Of a DNA stretch of 64,000 nucleotides, positions 23,758 through 34,349 are shown in pieces. The stretch is from Calendula officinalis. Its lineage: Eukaryota > Streptophyta > Magnoliopsida > Asterales > Asteraceae. Within the stretch, counting starts at the first letter, position 1, and every line of letters starts with the position of its first letter. The notes under the pieces were generated by a model. That model was not told where the DNA came from. It worked only from the letters and a program-made list of their open reading frames with translations, and made no database searches. The translations under genes and the position numbers were made by a program. The stretch lies in assembly GCA_963853835.1 (NCBI GenBank), contig OY970820.1, positions 24,183,873-24,247,872 of the forward strand, written 5' to 3'.

Positions 23758-25123
23758 ATGATTAAATATGAGTTTAATCGTCATTACTACTAGTCTAATA
23801 TGTTCACTATATATTTAAGAATCTTTTTTAATGTTTATCTTAATCCAAAATAAATTTCGTAGCATCTCTTTACAAATATATAATTTTGTGCATATAAATA
23901 GCTGTTTGCAATGGTTGATTGTGATCCAAAGATTCACAAGTACTTAAAACATTAACCATAAAATTGTAACTAAAATATTAATTCAATCAAACATTATAAG
24001 TTTTTGAAGAAAAATAATGTAATTAAATATATATATTCTAATAAAGATATAAAGTTAATATTTGATGAAGATTAATTAAAATAAAAATGTAAATCTTACT
24101 ATTAATTAACGAACTACGAAGAAGTAAAATCTAGTTTTTATGTTAAATCAAGTAAAAAGTGGAAAGAGTAAAAGCTACATTAGCAACACGAAATTCACAC
24201 GCGTTTGGTTTAGATAAGAACCAACTTGCAACTTTACCCAGCCTGTCTCCTTATCATCCACATTTTCAAATATTAAATTGCACAAATAGTATTTGTAGTT
24301 CGCCCATAATTCGAAGCTTTAGTCCTTCAAATTCAAAAATAACATCATTAATATCTATATTTGTCTATCGTCATGTGTTTTTTTTTTTTTTTTTTAAACA
24401 GCAAAAAAAAGTAGCAGGAATTATTGTCTTGTGTTTGGCCCATAATTAAAACAACCGTTAATAGTCGTTACAGTTTGGTTTCGGACAACTAGACAAAATT
24501 AGCCAAAAAATATCCCTTTGGCCACAGAGGATCACCCGCCCGAGTTTATGATACCGGCAAGATGGTGATTATCCTGTGATTAATCAAAATATTGGTTAAA
24601 AAAAAGGTTGCTTATTTCATAACTCAGTTCACTTCGCTCCACTTAACTGGTTTAATCTTCACATTTTCTTATAATTAAACTACTGGTGATGCCTATAATA
24701 TATTATATTCTTTAAGAAGAAGAATAAGGTTTATCATGAATATATATTAGCTATAAAGTTGTACTTCACTACAAGTGGGGATGCAATTCAATTGTTGCAT
24801 GATTAAAAACTAGCAAAAAAGTAATCTCACGGTTTTATTATAAATAGTATCATAACTGAAAATGACATAACTTGGGAATGCATCACCTTTATAATTGAAT
24901 AATGAAAAAAGAAAAAGTTAGTGGGTGCGTTAAAATTGGTGAAAACGTCACGATCCACGACCGTCTACAGTTAGTTTTAACAGTTGTCATCCAAACTTAA
25001 CCGTTTGACTGTCAAAACCCCACTTTCCCCCAACCTTCATCTTCCCCCACCCCGGCCAGCTGTCTCCTTATCATCTTTCACTCCGTGTGCAATTCGCTTC
25101 TCAATCTTTCTTCACTCCCCCCA
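23758..25123. other. Intergenic and upstream region of the CBF gene
   Basis: AT-rich, with a T-run at about 24379-24395. No gene was recognised; ORFs at 24159-24449 and 24984-25181 lack similarity. The last few hundred bases are the presumed CBF promoter. Confidence 0.5.
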
Positions 25124-25135
25124 TATATATAAATA
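25124..25135 (+). promoter_or_regulatory. TATA box of the CBF/DREB1 gene
   Basis: TATATATAAATA lies 69-80 bases before the ATG at 25204, a usual spacing for a plant gene with a short 5' leader. Confidence 0.6.
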
Positions 25136-25203
25136 CGAATCATTAATCACTCACACCAACTCAAACTCAAACTCAAACTAATTTCTCATAATTATAAAAA
25201 TCG

Positions 25204-25836
25204 ATGGCTACCTTTATCCAATTCCAAACTCCATATTCCTCACTGTCAGCTGAATATATTCCTACTGAAACTTGTTCAACTTCCGATTGCAGCACCACCG
25301 CGAATTTTTCCCTGGCTTCAAGAAACCCCAAGAAACGAGCAGGGAGGAAGAAGTTCAGAGAGACACGTCACCCGGTTTACCGTGGAGTCAGGCGGCGGGA
25401 TTCCGGCAAGTGGGTGTGTGAAGTCAGAGAGCCAAATAAGAAAACAAGGGTGTGGCTGGGGACGTATCCCACTGCTGACATGGCAGCGAGAGCTCATGAC
25501 GTGGCAGCTCTAGCTATGAGAGGTCGGTCAGCCTGTTTGAATTTTGCTGACTCGGTGTGGCGGTTGCCAGTACCGGAATCTAGTAATGTGAAGGAAATTC
25601 AGAGAGCGGCGGTGAAGGCGGCTGAGGCTTTCCGGCCGGTGGAGTCTGACGTGGCGGAGAGGAAGGAGTTTGCGGGAAATGTGATTTATATTGACGAGGA
25701 GGAGATTTTTGGGATGCCGGGGTTTTTTGCTAACATGGCGGAGGGGATGATGCTACCGCCACCTCAGACTAGTGGATATGACACCTGTCAAAATGACGTG
25801 GAATTCTCTGTTGACACGTCATTGTGGACCTTCTAA
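25204..25836 (+). CDS. DREB1: CBF/DREB1-type AP2/ERF transcription factor
   Basis: A nuclear factor that in this family binds the CRT/DRE element (core CCGAC) and turns on cold and dehydration genes. The 210-aa, single-exon protein is the usual CBF size. The AP2 domain is at about 58-115 (YRGVRRRDSGKWVCEVREP, WLGTYPTADMAARAHD). It has Val71 and Glu76 at the two positions that mark DREB factors. The CBF signatures flank the domain: a PKKRAGRKKFRETRHP-type motif at 42-57 and DSVWR at 116-120 (usually DSAWR). The acidic C-terminal half (VIYIDEEEIFGMPGF) is the likely activation region and ends in LWTF, like the LWSY end. The start is the first ATG after the TATA box. It looks intact. Whether it is a DREB1 used in cold or another subgroup cannot be read from sequence alone. 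Confidence 0.95.
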   Translation: MATFIQFQTPYSSLSAEYIPTETCSTSDCSTTANFSLASRNPKKRAGRKKFRETRHPVYRGVRRRDSGKWVCEVREPNKKTRVWLGTYPTADMAARAHDVAALAMRGRSACLNFADSVWRLPVPESSNVKEIQRAAVKAAEAFRPVESDVAERKEFAGNVIYIDEEEIFGMPGFFANMAEGMMLPPPQTSGYDTCQNDVEFSVDTSLWTF

Positions 25837-25923
25837 ATTTAGCTTTGACTAGATTCAGTTGGTAGTTTCTAGTTTTCGTGATATGATTGATAGCCAGCTT
25901 CGCCTTAAAAGGCATTTTCGGTC

Positions 25924-25929
25924 AATAAA
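25924..25929 (+). terminator. Candidate polyadenylation signal of the CBF gene
   Basis: AATAAA lies 88 bases after the stop codon. Confidence 0.4.
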
Positions 25930-26391
25930 ACCAAACAGATTCAACTCACGGTTTATTGCATAAAATTGCAAATCAATTTTTGTTTGATTATATTAACACT
26001 TGGAATTAAGAAGAAAAAATTTAAATTTATGAAAAAATTATATAGCAATACAATGTTTTGCAAAATACATGATGTTTAATTAATTACTATCACAGCTAAT
26101 ATATTCATTTAAATACTAAATGAGACTTCAGGAAGATGCTTTGAATACAAAAAAAGTTTATATTCATACACACAAAAGTACTACATTTTTATAGCAAAGA
26201 TACATAGTTATCATTGCATGCACCTTATGTGTTTGGAACAAACAGTCTGTTACAAATGACTACTCTATAAGAACATAATAAATTTCATTCTAAAGAATAT
26301 GTTAGTGTTAACTGTTTAAGTTAGAACTAAGGATAAGCCACCTACATAATAAAAACAAGTCAATAAATGTCTAGTAAATCCCAAAAATAAG

Positions 26392-26474
<83 letters not shown>

Positions 26475-26802
26475 GTCCGGTTAACAGGGTTGTCAAAATC
26501 AAGCATGAAACAACAAAAATACACAAAACGGAAGGAAATTGGGACGAAATCAAAATTTAAATTCGTGTTCATGTCGTGTTGCAGCAAGCAATAAAGCAAC
26601 ATTGTAGAATCGGTGACAATTAGAAATGGAAAATGTCCTGATTAACCATATACACGTTACTAAAACCCGAAAATAAATTAGAACAAGCCCGAGTAAAACA
26701 TCAACTAACAATTACATTATCAAACTTGAAGGAATGCTTTCACAGTCAAAATCAACAAACTATTTCCAATTAACCCAAACCCAAACCCTAACAGCACACT
26801 TT
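25930..26802. other. Convergent intergenic region
   Basis: It lies between the CBF gene and the 3' end of the kinase gene. It is AT-rich with an AT microsatellite, and no gene was seen. Confidence 0.6.
26399..26471. repeat. (AT)n microsatellite
   Basis: About 36 AT units. A reading frame through it gives only alternating Ile-Tyr. Confidence 0.95.
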
Positions 26803-28414
26803 TCAACAAACAAAATCTGATCTTAATGCAGTCGATAAATGCGTGCACGACACCCACCTAATAACCGATTCCGCAACCACAAGATCCAACGGTTCAAACT
26901 CACCAAACCCAATCGTACGGTTCCGCTTACTATAATTCCCATATATTCTAGACCCGATTCCTCTTTTAATCTCACTCACCTTCTGCTCTTTCTCTTCTCT
27001 TGTTTCCTGGCCCAATACAATAACTGAAGGCGGCCCGTTTTCACACTCCGGGCCTGGCCCTGGCCCGAAGAAGGTAAAACTCGGCATCGAGTGAATCGGG
27101 GTGCAGAAATCAAGACCCGTGCTGGATGACCCGCCACTGCTACGGAACGAGAACCCGCATGAATTCACGAAAGGCGTAACGGACTCGGGCTCCATGAGGA
27201 AAGAAGAAAATGACGATTTGCAACTGAATGTTTCACAAATAATCGGTGACCCGAGCCCGAAGCTGATGTCATCATTCCGGGCCATCAACAATGAATTTGA
27301 CGGGCTTCCTACTTTGAACGTTTCAGCTTCCGGATTCGTCTCGTTAGTCCATTTATGATCTAGAAAACAGAGCAAAAAGACAGAACAATTTAAAATTTTA
27401 TAGTTTTATAATTCGAATCGGGTTTTTGTTGCAAGATTTACCGAGAACTTGTTGAGCGGTGAACCGCATGGTTGGATCCGTATTCAGCATTCCTCTGATC
27501 AATTCCTTGGCGGAATCGGTGATTCCATTCCAGGGTTCAGGCTGGAATCTCAAACCCGCGGCCCGAACCGCATCAAATATTTTTGATTTAGTTTTCCCCC
27601 AAAAAGGCGGTTTACCACTAAGAAGAATGTAGAGAATTACACCCGCACTCCAAACATCGGCTGATTGATTGTAACCGCCCGAAAGCACTTCTGGAGCTAT
27701 ATAAAACGGGCTCCCAACTGTCCCGTGCAAACTTTGACCTGTTTAGTCAACAAAAGTCAACACCAACATCCCGAATGACAAATTCCAAGGTTGGTATCTA
27801 TGGAAATTAAAATTTATACCTGGATTAATGTAAGTAGCAAGACCAAAATCAGCCAATTTGATTTGCGACGAAGAGGCTTTTGTCGCTAATAGAATATTTT
27901 CGGGCTTTAAATCTCTATGAACAACGCCTTTATCGTGACAAAATCTCACAACTTGCATTAAATGCCTGAACAGAACCCGGGCTTCGGGTTCAGAAAATCT
28001 CCCCTGTTTTTCTAATTTATGAAAAAGCTCTCCACCTGCACATAACTCCATAACCAGATGAACATAATTTTCTTCTTCATAAACTGCTTTGAGATCAACA
28101 ACGTTTGGATGACCGGATAACCTAGTCATGATTTCGATCTCCAGTTTTATACTTCTTACATCTTCATCGGTTACAAGTCGGTTTTTTGATATTGACTTAC
28201 AAGCTAATACTTCACCCGATGATTTATCTGAACATTCTCTGATTATACCAAATTGCCCCCATCCTAATTGGTCTCCGAGAGCATACCGATCTTTAAGATT
28301 CGAGATTTGATCGGTTTCGAGTATTGTTTCGGTTAGGTTTTTTATTTTGTAGCAATTGCAGAGTTTGAATGATGATTCGTTGTATCTATTGATGTCATTC
28401 TTGGAAACTGCCAT
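26803..28414 (-). CDS. PEPKR1: PEPKR1-like serine/threonine kinase (CDPK/SnRK superfamily)
   Basis: Three exons: 28414-27820, 27738-27442 and 27359-26803, joined by GT-AG introns of 81 and 82 bases (donors CAG/GTATAA and TCG/GTAAAT, acceptors AACAG/G and TCTAG/A). They total 1449 bases, 482 residues. The kinase domain starts at about 44: glycine loop LGWGQFG, K73 in LACKSIS, HRD at 166-168, DFG at 189-191, then IAPEVL and ADVWSAGVILYILLSG in exon 2. The N-terminus (MAVSKN, FKLCNCYK) is typical of PEP-carboxylase-kinase-related kinase 1. There are no EF-hands, so unlike CDPKs it should not bind calcium directly. The C-terminal tail is not recognised. Substrates are unknown from sequence. All key catalytic residues are present, so it looks functional. 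Confidence 0.92.
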
Positions 28415-29100
28415 ACGAATTCTTGGAGAAATCTGGAAAGCCCAAATTTAGACTTTTTAGCAGCCCCAAATTGTTGACTTTGAATGACACTCAAGTTGTG
28501 AAGTCTGACTTTTGAAGTCTGGTTTTTAGGTCAAACTTTAAAAGTCGTCTGAATATGCAATTTGGTAGCTATAGTTGAAAAATCATGATGCTTGTGGGAT
28601 ATTTGACATTAATCAAACCTCTGAGCTAACCCCAGATGGAGCTCCGATCTGAAAGTAAGAAACGAAACATGAAATCGAACTTCTTTTTCTTCGAATTTTG
28701 AATTTACGAAAGAGGAACCTGATAGAAAAAACTCAACAAGGTTCATGCTTTTTCCTAGAAAAACACAAAATTAGCAAAAGCGGTATCGCTAATCGAGAAT
28801 TTCAGAGAAATAAACTTTACTGGAACACATACAGATCAGTTAAACCAGTTCAAAACCCTAACTAAACAGAAAAACTAAAAAAACATGAACAGTAGAGCTT
28901 GAAAGAAAAAAAGACAGGCCAATTAAGATTGAATTGAAAAGACGACAACCAGATCTAGAAATTCATGTCGTTAGAAGAAAAAGTTTGAAAATTCATTAAA
29001 TGCAGGAGAGAGAGAGAGAGAAAGTGGGTTTAAACCTGGAGAGAGAGAGAGTTTTGAACGTCGAAGTGAAATCTCCCCAGGAGAGGGGGGACGTTATGGT
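28415..29100 (-). promoter_or_regulatory. Upstream region and likely 5' UTR of the kinase gene
   Basis: GA/CT-rich microsatellites lie at about 29008-29054. On the minus strand a CCAG/GTTTAA donor near 29037 and a TTCCAG acceptor near 28433 would give a 5'-UTR intron of about 600 bases. This is a guess that needs transcript data. Confidence 0.35.
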
Positions 29101-29570
29101 CTCCTCCTTCTTCAACTTTTGCTCAATTTAACCCCAAAATAAAAGCCCCCCAATTGATTATGTTCCTCTGTTATGTTTTTTCCATATTTATTATTGTTTT
29201 CTTTTAATTATTTATTTCTATATATTTTGCTTTTTTCCCCTTGTTCTTGCTGTTTAATTTTTTAACTTATTTTTATAAACGCATATGTGGGAATTTTAGT
29301 AAACAAAACAATGCATTATGTTGGCTGATAGTGGATTGAATATATACATCATACTTGTAAGTATTCGTATCTTAATTCTTATCTATAGTATTTATATCTT
29401 TATCTTATCTATATTATATTCAGAATTATAAATTTAAAGAGGGAAATGCGTTAAGGCCGCAACTTTTGAAGGTGACAAGGAGTCAGCCATACCCATGTGG
29501 CCATGTGCAAAACCGTGTAAACATCCAATTTGTTAAATTTAAAATCATTGTGTTTCCTGTGTCCCACTAA
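29101..29570. other. AT-rich intergenic DNA, nothing recognised
   Basis: No ORF with similarity and no repeat ends were seen. Confidence 0.5.
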
Positions 29571-29784
29571 GGTGTCGTTTGTTAAGCCTCTTAATGATTC
29601 AGTTAAGATGTCAGCCTCTTAATCTTACATATTCAGAGCGTTTGATAAGACCTCTTAATCAGCCTCTGAATCAACAATTCAACATGTTATGCCTCTTAAT
29701 CAGACAGATGTCAAGAGAAGTCTGAATCATTCAGACATCTGCATCATTCAGATATTAATCATTCAGATGCTACCAAACAGCACC
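29571..29784. mobile_element. Tourist-like MITE (PIF/Harbinger)
   Basis: Termini GGTGTCGTTTGTTA and (reverse complement of the right end) GGTGCTGTTTGGTA are imperfect inverted repeats of Tourist type. The 214-bp element is flanked by the 3-bp duplication TAA (29568-29570 and 29785-29787), as expected for PIF/Harbinger. It is non-coding and rich in ATTCAGA and CTCTTAAT words that pair within it. Confidence 0.8.
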
Positions 29785-30230
29785 TAATTATTGGAACCAA
29801 CTTTAAATTTTATTCTCTTTATTTATATATATGGTTTTTTGTACACGACTCCAACAACAACAATTAAGAGAATTCATTTTCTTTATCGTGTTACATTAAA
29901 TTTACGTAAGCTACTATATGTCGTATAGCAACAAAAATTGGAATTGAATAAATTATACAATTAAAAGCATTTACTATGTTAAACCTTTTTTAAAATATTT
30001 ACAAAGTTGTAATAACATGTCACCCAAACAATCTATGCAAGGTAGTTTAGTTGATGCCAATGAATGATTGGGTATTTGCAGCATAAGGTAATATAGGTCT
30101 TATAAGTCATATTAAAATACTCACTATGCTACTACACACACTCACATCGGAATAACCCCCACCAAAATACCAAAACCCCGTGATCAACTGGCCCGTAACC
30201 CCTCCTCCCACAAAACCCCCTACGGCATGA
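29785..30230. other. Intergenic DNA, nothing recognised
   Basis: AT-rich apart from a C-rich patch near 30165-30225. No gene was seen. Confidence 0.5.
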
Positions 30231-30232
30231 GA

Positions 30233-30281
30233 GGTTATGTTCAATTTGTGAATTTGTGACAAGTGCATGTGGTGGTAATGC
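30233..30281 (+). pseudogene. Scrambled fragments of a sorbitol dehydrogenase 3' end
   Basis: GGTTATGTTCAATTTGTGA, followed by acaagtgcatgtggtggtaa, match the end of the minus-strand pseudogene at 30779-30850, but on the plus strand and in swapped order. The LINE tail at 30282-30715 thus sits between inverted pieces of the same gene. Confidence 0.6.
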
Positions 30282-30715
30282 CGGTTTATCGGGCAGCAAA
30301 CTAAAGGCCTTCAATGCCGTGGTTTATGTCCTTTTTTGGGTTGTGTGGAAAGCAAGAAACGAGAAAGTTTTTAACAGGCATCCCGGTGGTTCTGTGGACT
30401 CGTTTTTCTCGGATGTCCAAACTTTCTCGTTCCTTTGGATAAAGAATAGATCTAAGCTTCCTAGCATGGTGAATGGTTGGGCGATGTGGCTTTCCTGTCC
30501 AGGAGAATGCTTTTAATTTTGGTTGTTTGTTGTTTTTGCTCAGTTAGTTCGGTTGTTTGCTTGGTTGTGTTTGTTTTTTTTTTTTTTCCGTCTTTGGTTG
30601 TACTCTTTTCGCTAGTTTCTTGCTAGCTTTAATATATTTCTTTTTGTTGTGGGAGTCTCGAGGGTGATGGCATTGCCGAAGCTCTCGGGATTTCCCCTTG
30701 CCGTTCAAAAAAAAA
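30256..30715 (+). mobile_element. 5'-truncated LINE 3' end
   Basis: The frame 30256-30516 includes LFWVVWKARNEKVFN and FLWIKNRS, as in the C-terminal part of plant L1 ORF2 (compare LWHIWKARNDVVFN at 48376-48570). A 3' UTR and an A-tail follow (30706-30717). Nothing of the endonuclease or reverse transcriptase remains, as usual for LINE copies cut short during reverse transcription. The first residues (TSACGGNA) come from, or coincide with, sorbitol dehydrogenase sequence. Confidence 0.8.
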
Positions 30716-30778
30716 ATATTATAAGATTTTCAATTAAATTGATATGGTTGACTTTGACATCTGGTATAAAATCACAAA

Positions 30779-31111
30779 TCACAAATTGAACATAACCTTG
30801 ATTGCATTACCACCACGTGCACTTGTCTCGAATGCTTCTTCAGCTTCCTCTTGTGAAAAAACCAAATCTATGAGTTATCAATGGCTTCACATCAATCTTA
30901 CCACTTTTCAAAAAACTCCAAACACAGCGGCCACGTACGTGTTCTTGTACCGAAATATCCCCACCACATCAACCTCCCTGATTATTATATTCAAAATTTA
31001 AGAAATCAAATCAAAACATATTCAAAGATGCAAGTTTTTTATAAATCCGGCAACGGGAGTAATAGGAACCCTCACCTCATGTGGTGGCCCACCCCAGCAG
31101 ACAAACCTTGA
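30779..31111 (-). pseudogene. Sorbitol dehydrogenase pseudogene, last two exons
   Basis: Minus-strand reading gives the C-terminus of a zinc-type sorbitol (L-iditol) dehydrogenase: FETSARGGNAIKVMFNL before a stop at 30779-30781, preceded by VDVVGIFRYKNT. An upstream exon piece at about 31040-31111 resembles KVCLVGMGHHEM followed by VPITPVA. An intron between them ends ataatcag. Keeping an intron means it came from DNA duplication, not a processed transcript. Extra bases (a 4-base duplication after the KNT codons and one-base gains in T-runs) break the frame. The gene continues across the Copia insertion at 47878-47932. Confidence 0.8.
31107..31111. repeat. Target site duplication of host Copia, left copy
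   Basis: CTTGA here pairs with CTTGC at 47878-47882 (4 of 5). The split dehydrogenase reading on both sides supports the boundary. Confidence 0.65.
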
Positions 31112-31256
31112 TGTTAACCGAATATTATATTTAGGAATGTATATATTGTATTTATTCCTTTTGATATATCTTTCCCTTATTTATAGGAAAGATTTGTATT
31201 TTATAAATACCTTAGTAAATCAATAAAGAGAGGTCAAAGATTTACACAAAATCATA
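31112..31256 (+). repeat. 5' LTR of host Copia
   Basis: TGTTAACCG...ATCATA, collinear with 47726-47877. It contains tataaatacc near 31202 as a possible TATA box. Confidence 0.85.
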
Positions 31257-31268
31257 TGGTATCAGAGA
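31257..31268 (+). other. Primer binding site of host Copia
   Basis: TGGTATCAGAGA is an 11-of-12 match to the tRNA-iMet type site, directly after the LTR. Confidence 0.85.
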
Positions 31269-31531
31269 CATAATACCCTAAACCTAATTTCTTTTTCCTC
31301 TCCTCCCTAGCACAGCCGTCAAAATTTCGCAAACTCCAGTCGAAATTCTTTTGTCAAAGTTCTTTGTCCATTGATTCCAGTTGACAATATCTTTGTCAAA
31401 TTCTTTATTTTCTTAATTTGCTTTGTCAAATTCCTTTGCTAAAATTTCCCAAACCACACAGCCGTCAAAGTTTTTTTTTTGTCAAAATTCTTTGGTCAAT
31501 TTTTTTTTTCCAGCCGGCAATATCAAACAAC

Positions 31532-33130
31532 ATGCCTGGTGGATCTCCAACTCCTTCTTCCGATACTACCAAACCAGCTTTTCACCCAGCCTTTGGTGTA
31601 AATAACATCAAAAACTCTCTTCCGTTGATTCTCGATCAAACCGATGACCGCTACGCTTCTTGGGTGGAACTCTTCCAAATCCATGCTTGTGCGTATGATG
31701 TTCTTGATCGCATCGAAGCCGATACCCCTGCTCCAGCAAACATTGACAAACCAACCGGGATCCGTCTTGACGCTATCGTCAAACAATGGATTCTTGCTAC
31801 CATCTCCCCGGAACTTCTCCAAACAATCATGAAACCCGGTGCTACCGCCCAACAACTTTGGGACAACCTTGCTGCTATTTTTCAACATAACTGAGCCACC
31901 CGTGCGGTTTATCTCGAAGAACAATTTAATAGCACCCGAATGGATGCGTTCTCTAACGCAACCGATTACTGTACCCGACTCAAGAACCTTTCCGATCAGC
32001 TAGCTAATATCGGTCACCCTGTTTCCGATCAAAAGATGGTCTTCCAACTCGTAGTCGGACTCCCAAAGGGTGACTATGACACTATTGCAACGTTCATCCA
32101 ACAATCCGATCCACTTCCTAGCTTTATCAAAGCCCGATCTCAACTTAGTCTTGAAGAAACACGTCGGGCAAAATAAGAATCACATACCCCGCAAGCTCTA
32201 ATCACTCAAAAGTCGGCTTCTACAAGTCCTGGCACAAACTCGCAGGTTAATGCTCGGGATCCATCATCGGACCGTAGTGGCGACCGTAGCAGTGAACGTG
32301 GCAGCAACCGTGGTGGCGATTACCGTGGGCGGGGTCGCGGTTGCGGGCGTGGCCGTGGCGGACGACAACAGTATCATCAACGGTCGTCTTGGTCTCAATA
32401 TCCATGGTTCCCTAACAAACCTTGGACGCCACCACCGTGCCCATACCCTACCACACCACCGAACCCCCAAGCTGGCCTTCTCGGCCCGCGCCCACAGCAC
32501 CCATCCCAATAGCAGCAGGCGCTATACACGGCTGCCCCATATCCCATGCACGGCCCGCCCATGACCCCTACGGATTTGGATATGGCTTTCAACACGATGC
32601 ATCTCAATCCACTGGAAAACTCGTGGTACATGGACACCGGCTCCACATCTCATGTTGCAAACAACGAGGGTAACTTTTCTCATTTCTTTTCTTTAAGTAA
32701 ATCGCATTTGATTTTAGTTGGTAGTGGCAAAAGTGTTCCCGTTACGGGTATTTGCTCTACATCCCTTCCCTTCCCTAACCGTACCTACTACTTAAATCAT
32801 ATTCATCATGTTCCTCAAATAAATAAAAATCTTATTTCTGTACTTAAATTTACCCGCACTAATAATGTTTCCGTTGAATTTGACCCGTTCGGTTTTTCCG
32901 TGAAGGACATCAATACAGGGAAACAGGTTACCAGATGCAACAACACCGGTGATCTTTATCCATTCACTCCTACCTCATCCGCCCGCACCAACCCTATCGC
33001 TCTCCACACTGCTTCTTCATCAACTTGGCACAACCGTCTCGGCCATCCGGGATCTTCTATTTTTTGTTTTCTTAGCAATAAAAATTTCCTTCCAAATAAA
33101 CTTAGTGTAGGAAAACCTTGTAATATTCAC
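31532..33130 (+). pseudogene. Host Copia gag, protease and pre-integrase region
   Basis: One frame runs from the ATG at 31532 (MPGGSPTPS) with three in-frame stops: TGA at 31892, TAA at 32174 and TAG at 32510. Each is reachable from a sense codon by a C-to-T change. The order is the UBN2-type gag, a glycine/arginine-rich stretch without a clear CCHC knuckle, the protease active site DTGSTSH at about 32633 and a GAG-pre-integrase motif WHNRLGHPGSS. Host similarity ends near 33130, where the minus-strand Copia LTR begins. From 32404 this sequence is the first part of the repeated unit. Confidence 0.85.
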
Positions 33131-33793
33131 ATGGCGGAACTTGAATACCACATTACCGGATCTCTACTAATCAATGAGGTCACGAGAAAGTGAAGAAGAT
33201 GAATGTTACCTTTACATTGCTAAAGAAGTGATCCACCTCTACTGCACCACCTGGACAAGCTGCAAGACCGCGTTGTACCAACAAAGCAACACACTAGAAC
33301 TCGTGTGTGTGTGTGTTCGTCGACCCCAAAAAGCCGAAGAACCCTATGGGGTTCTTCCTTCGTTCCATCGGCCGAAAGAGAGAGGAAGGGTGTAGGGTTT
33401 TGAGTGTGTAAAGTGATAGCCTCTAAACCCTTACACAAGCCCTTTATTTATAAGGCTAGATATTACGGTTTAGTCCTTGGAGTTTAATTATGATTAATCT
33501 CATAATTAAACTTCCTATTAACACTTTAAACCCTTGGACTTTTACTAGTTAATTAATCAACTATTAATTAACTGTCCGTTAAATACTTAACCTAATATTT
33601 AACCATCCTCATAAATAATAATTAACTTATTATCATTTATTCTCTTCTCTATAATTAACTTAACTAGTTAATTATTCCACACAACTTACTTTATTCGGTT
33701 GTCCATTATTGGGTGTGTAGTGTTGTGACCCTTTAGTGTCTTATAACATTGGACACAGTGACACGTGTACTTATCTGTGCACATAAATCGTCG
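33131..33793 (-). repeat. 3' LTR of nested Copia, unit A, truncated
   Basis: Minus-strand LTR resembling the TR-GAG LTRs in layout (gtgcacag near the start, a TATA-like tataaataaag, a ggccg and gttcttcgg patch). Its first bases and the polypurine tract are deleted; the intact start is seen only in unit C. The downstream limit is approximate. The usual ending with CA before host sequence was not found. Confidence 0.7.
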
Positions 33794-34349
33794 AGCGGCC
33801 ATGAAATATCTCTTCTAGTTAAAGAAGGTGCAAATTCCATCTTGACATTTGCGTTATCTTGCCCACGACTTCCGCTGTCTTAGTCAAGTTCCTTATAATC
33901 ACCCTTTTACGGTGTGATGGTAGATAAATGCTAAAGATCAGAAGTCATCGTGTCTCAAACCAAAATGTCTCAGGTCAGAGGACATCTACTCGAAATTACT
34001 CATGCTTGGGCTCCATGAAGTAATATCGATCTTTTGGTCACGTCTAATGTTTAGCAAACTCTGTAAACATCTATGAATATTTATTTTAACAACTCTTGTT
34101 TCTCTATTCAATAACTATGAAATAGATAAATATTCATAATGGTATTAACTCTTGAATCTAGCTCCCACTAAATTCAAGCAACCACAGACAATTTAGATAC
34201 TCAAAAACTTTGTGTATCAATAATAGGTTTAAAACATGTTAAGAATAGACAATGTGAAAATATTACGTAGAACCTTCTATTTCAATCCCACGAAATGTTA
34301 TTACATAATGTAGCGATTTCAAATATATCTATGAATCTAATCAAAAATA

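Noticed and set aside
26360..26602. ORF with a long Ile-Tyr repeat
   Set aside because: It is a translation of the (AT)n microsatellite, not a gene.
28128..28310. Plus-strand ORF within the kinase gene
   Set aside because: Antisense shadow of kinase exon 1.
30881..31111. 76-codon plus-strand ORF beside the Copia LTR
   Set aside because: The minus strand reads as sorbitol dehydrogenase exons, so the plus-strand frame is chance.
32250..32673. Pro/Ala-rich and Gly/Trp-rich ORFs on both strands
   Set aside because: They are shadows of the host Copia gag-protease frame in other frames.
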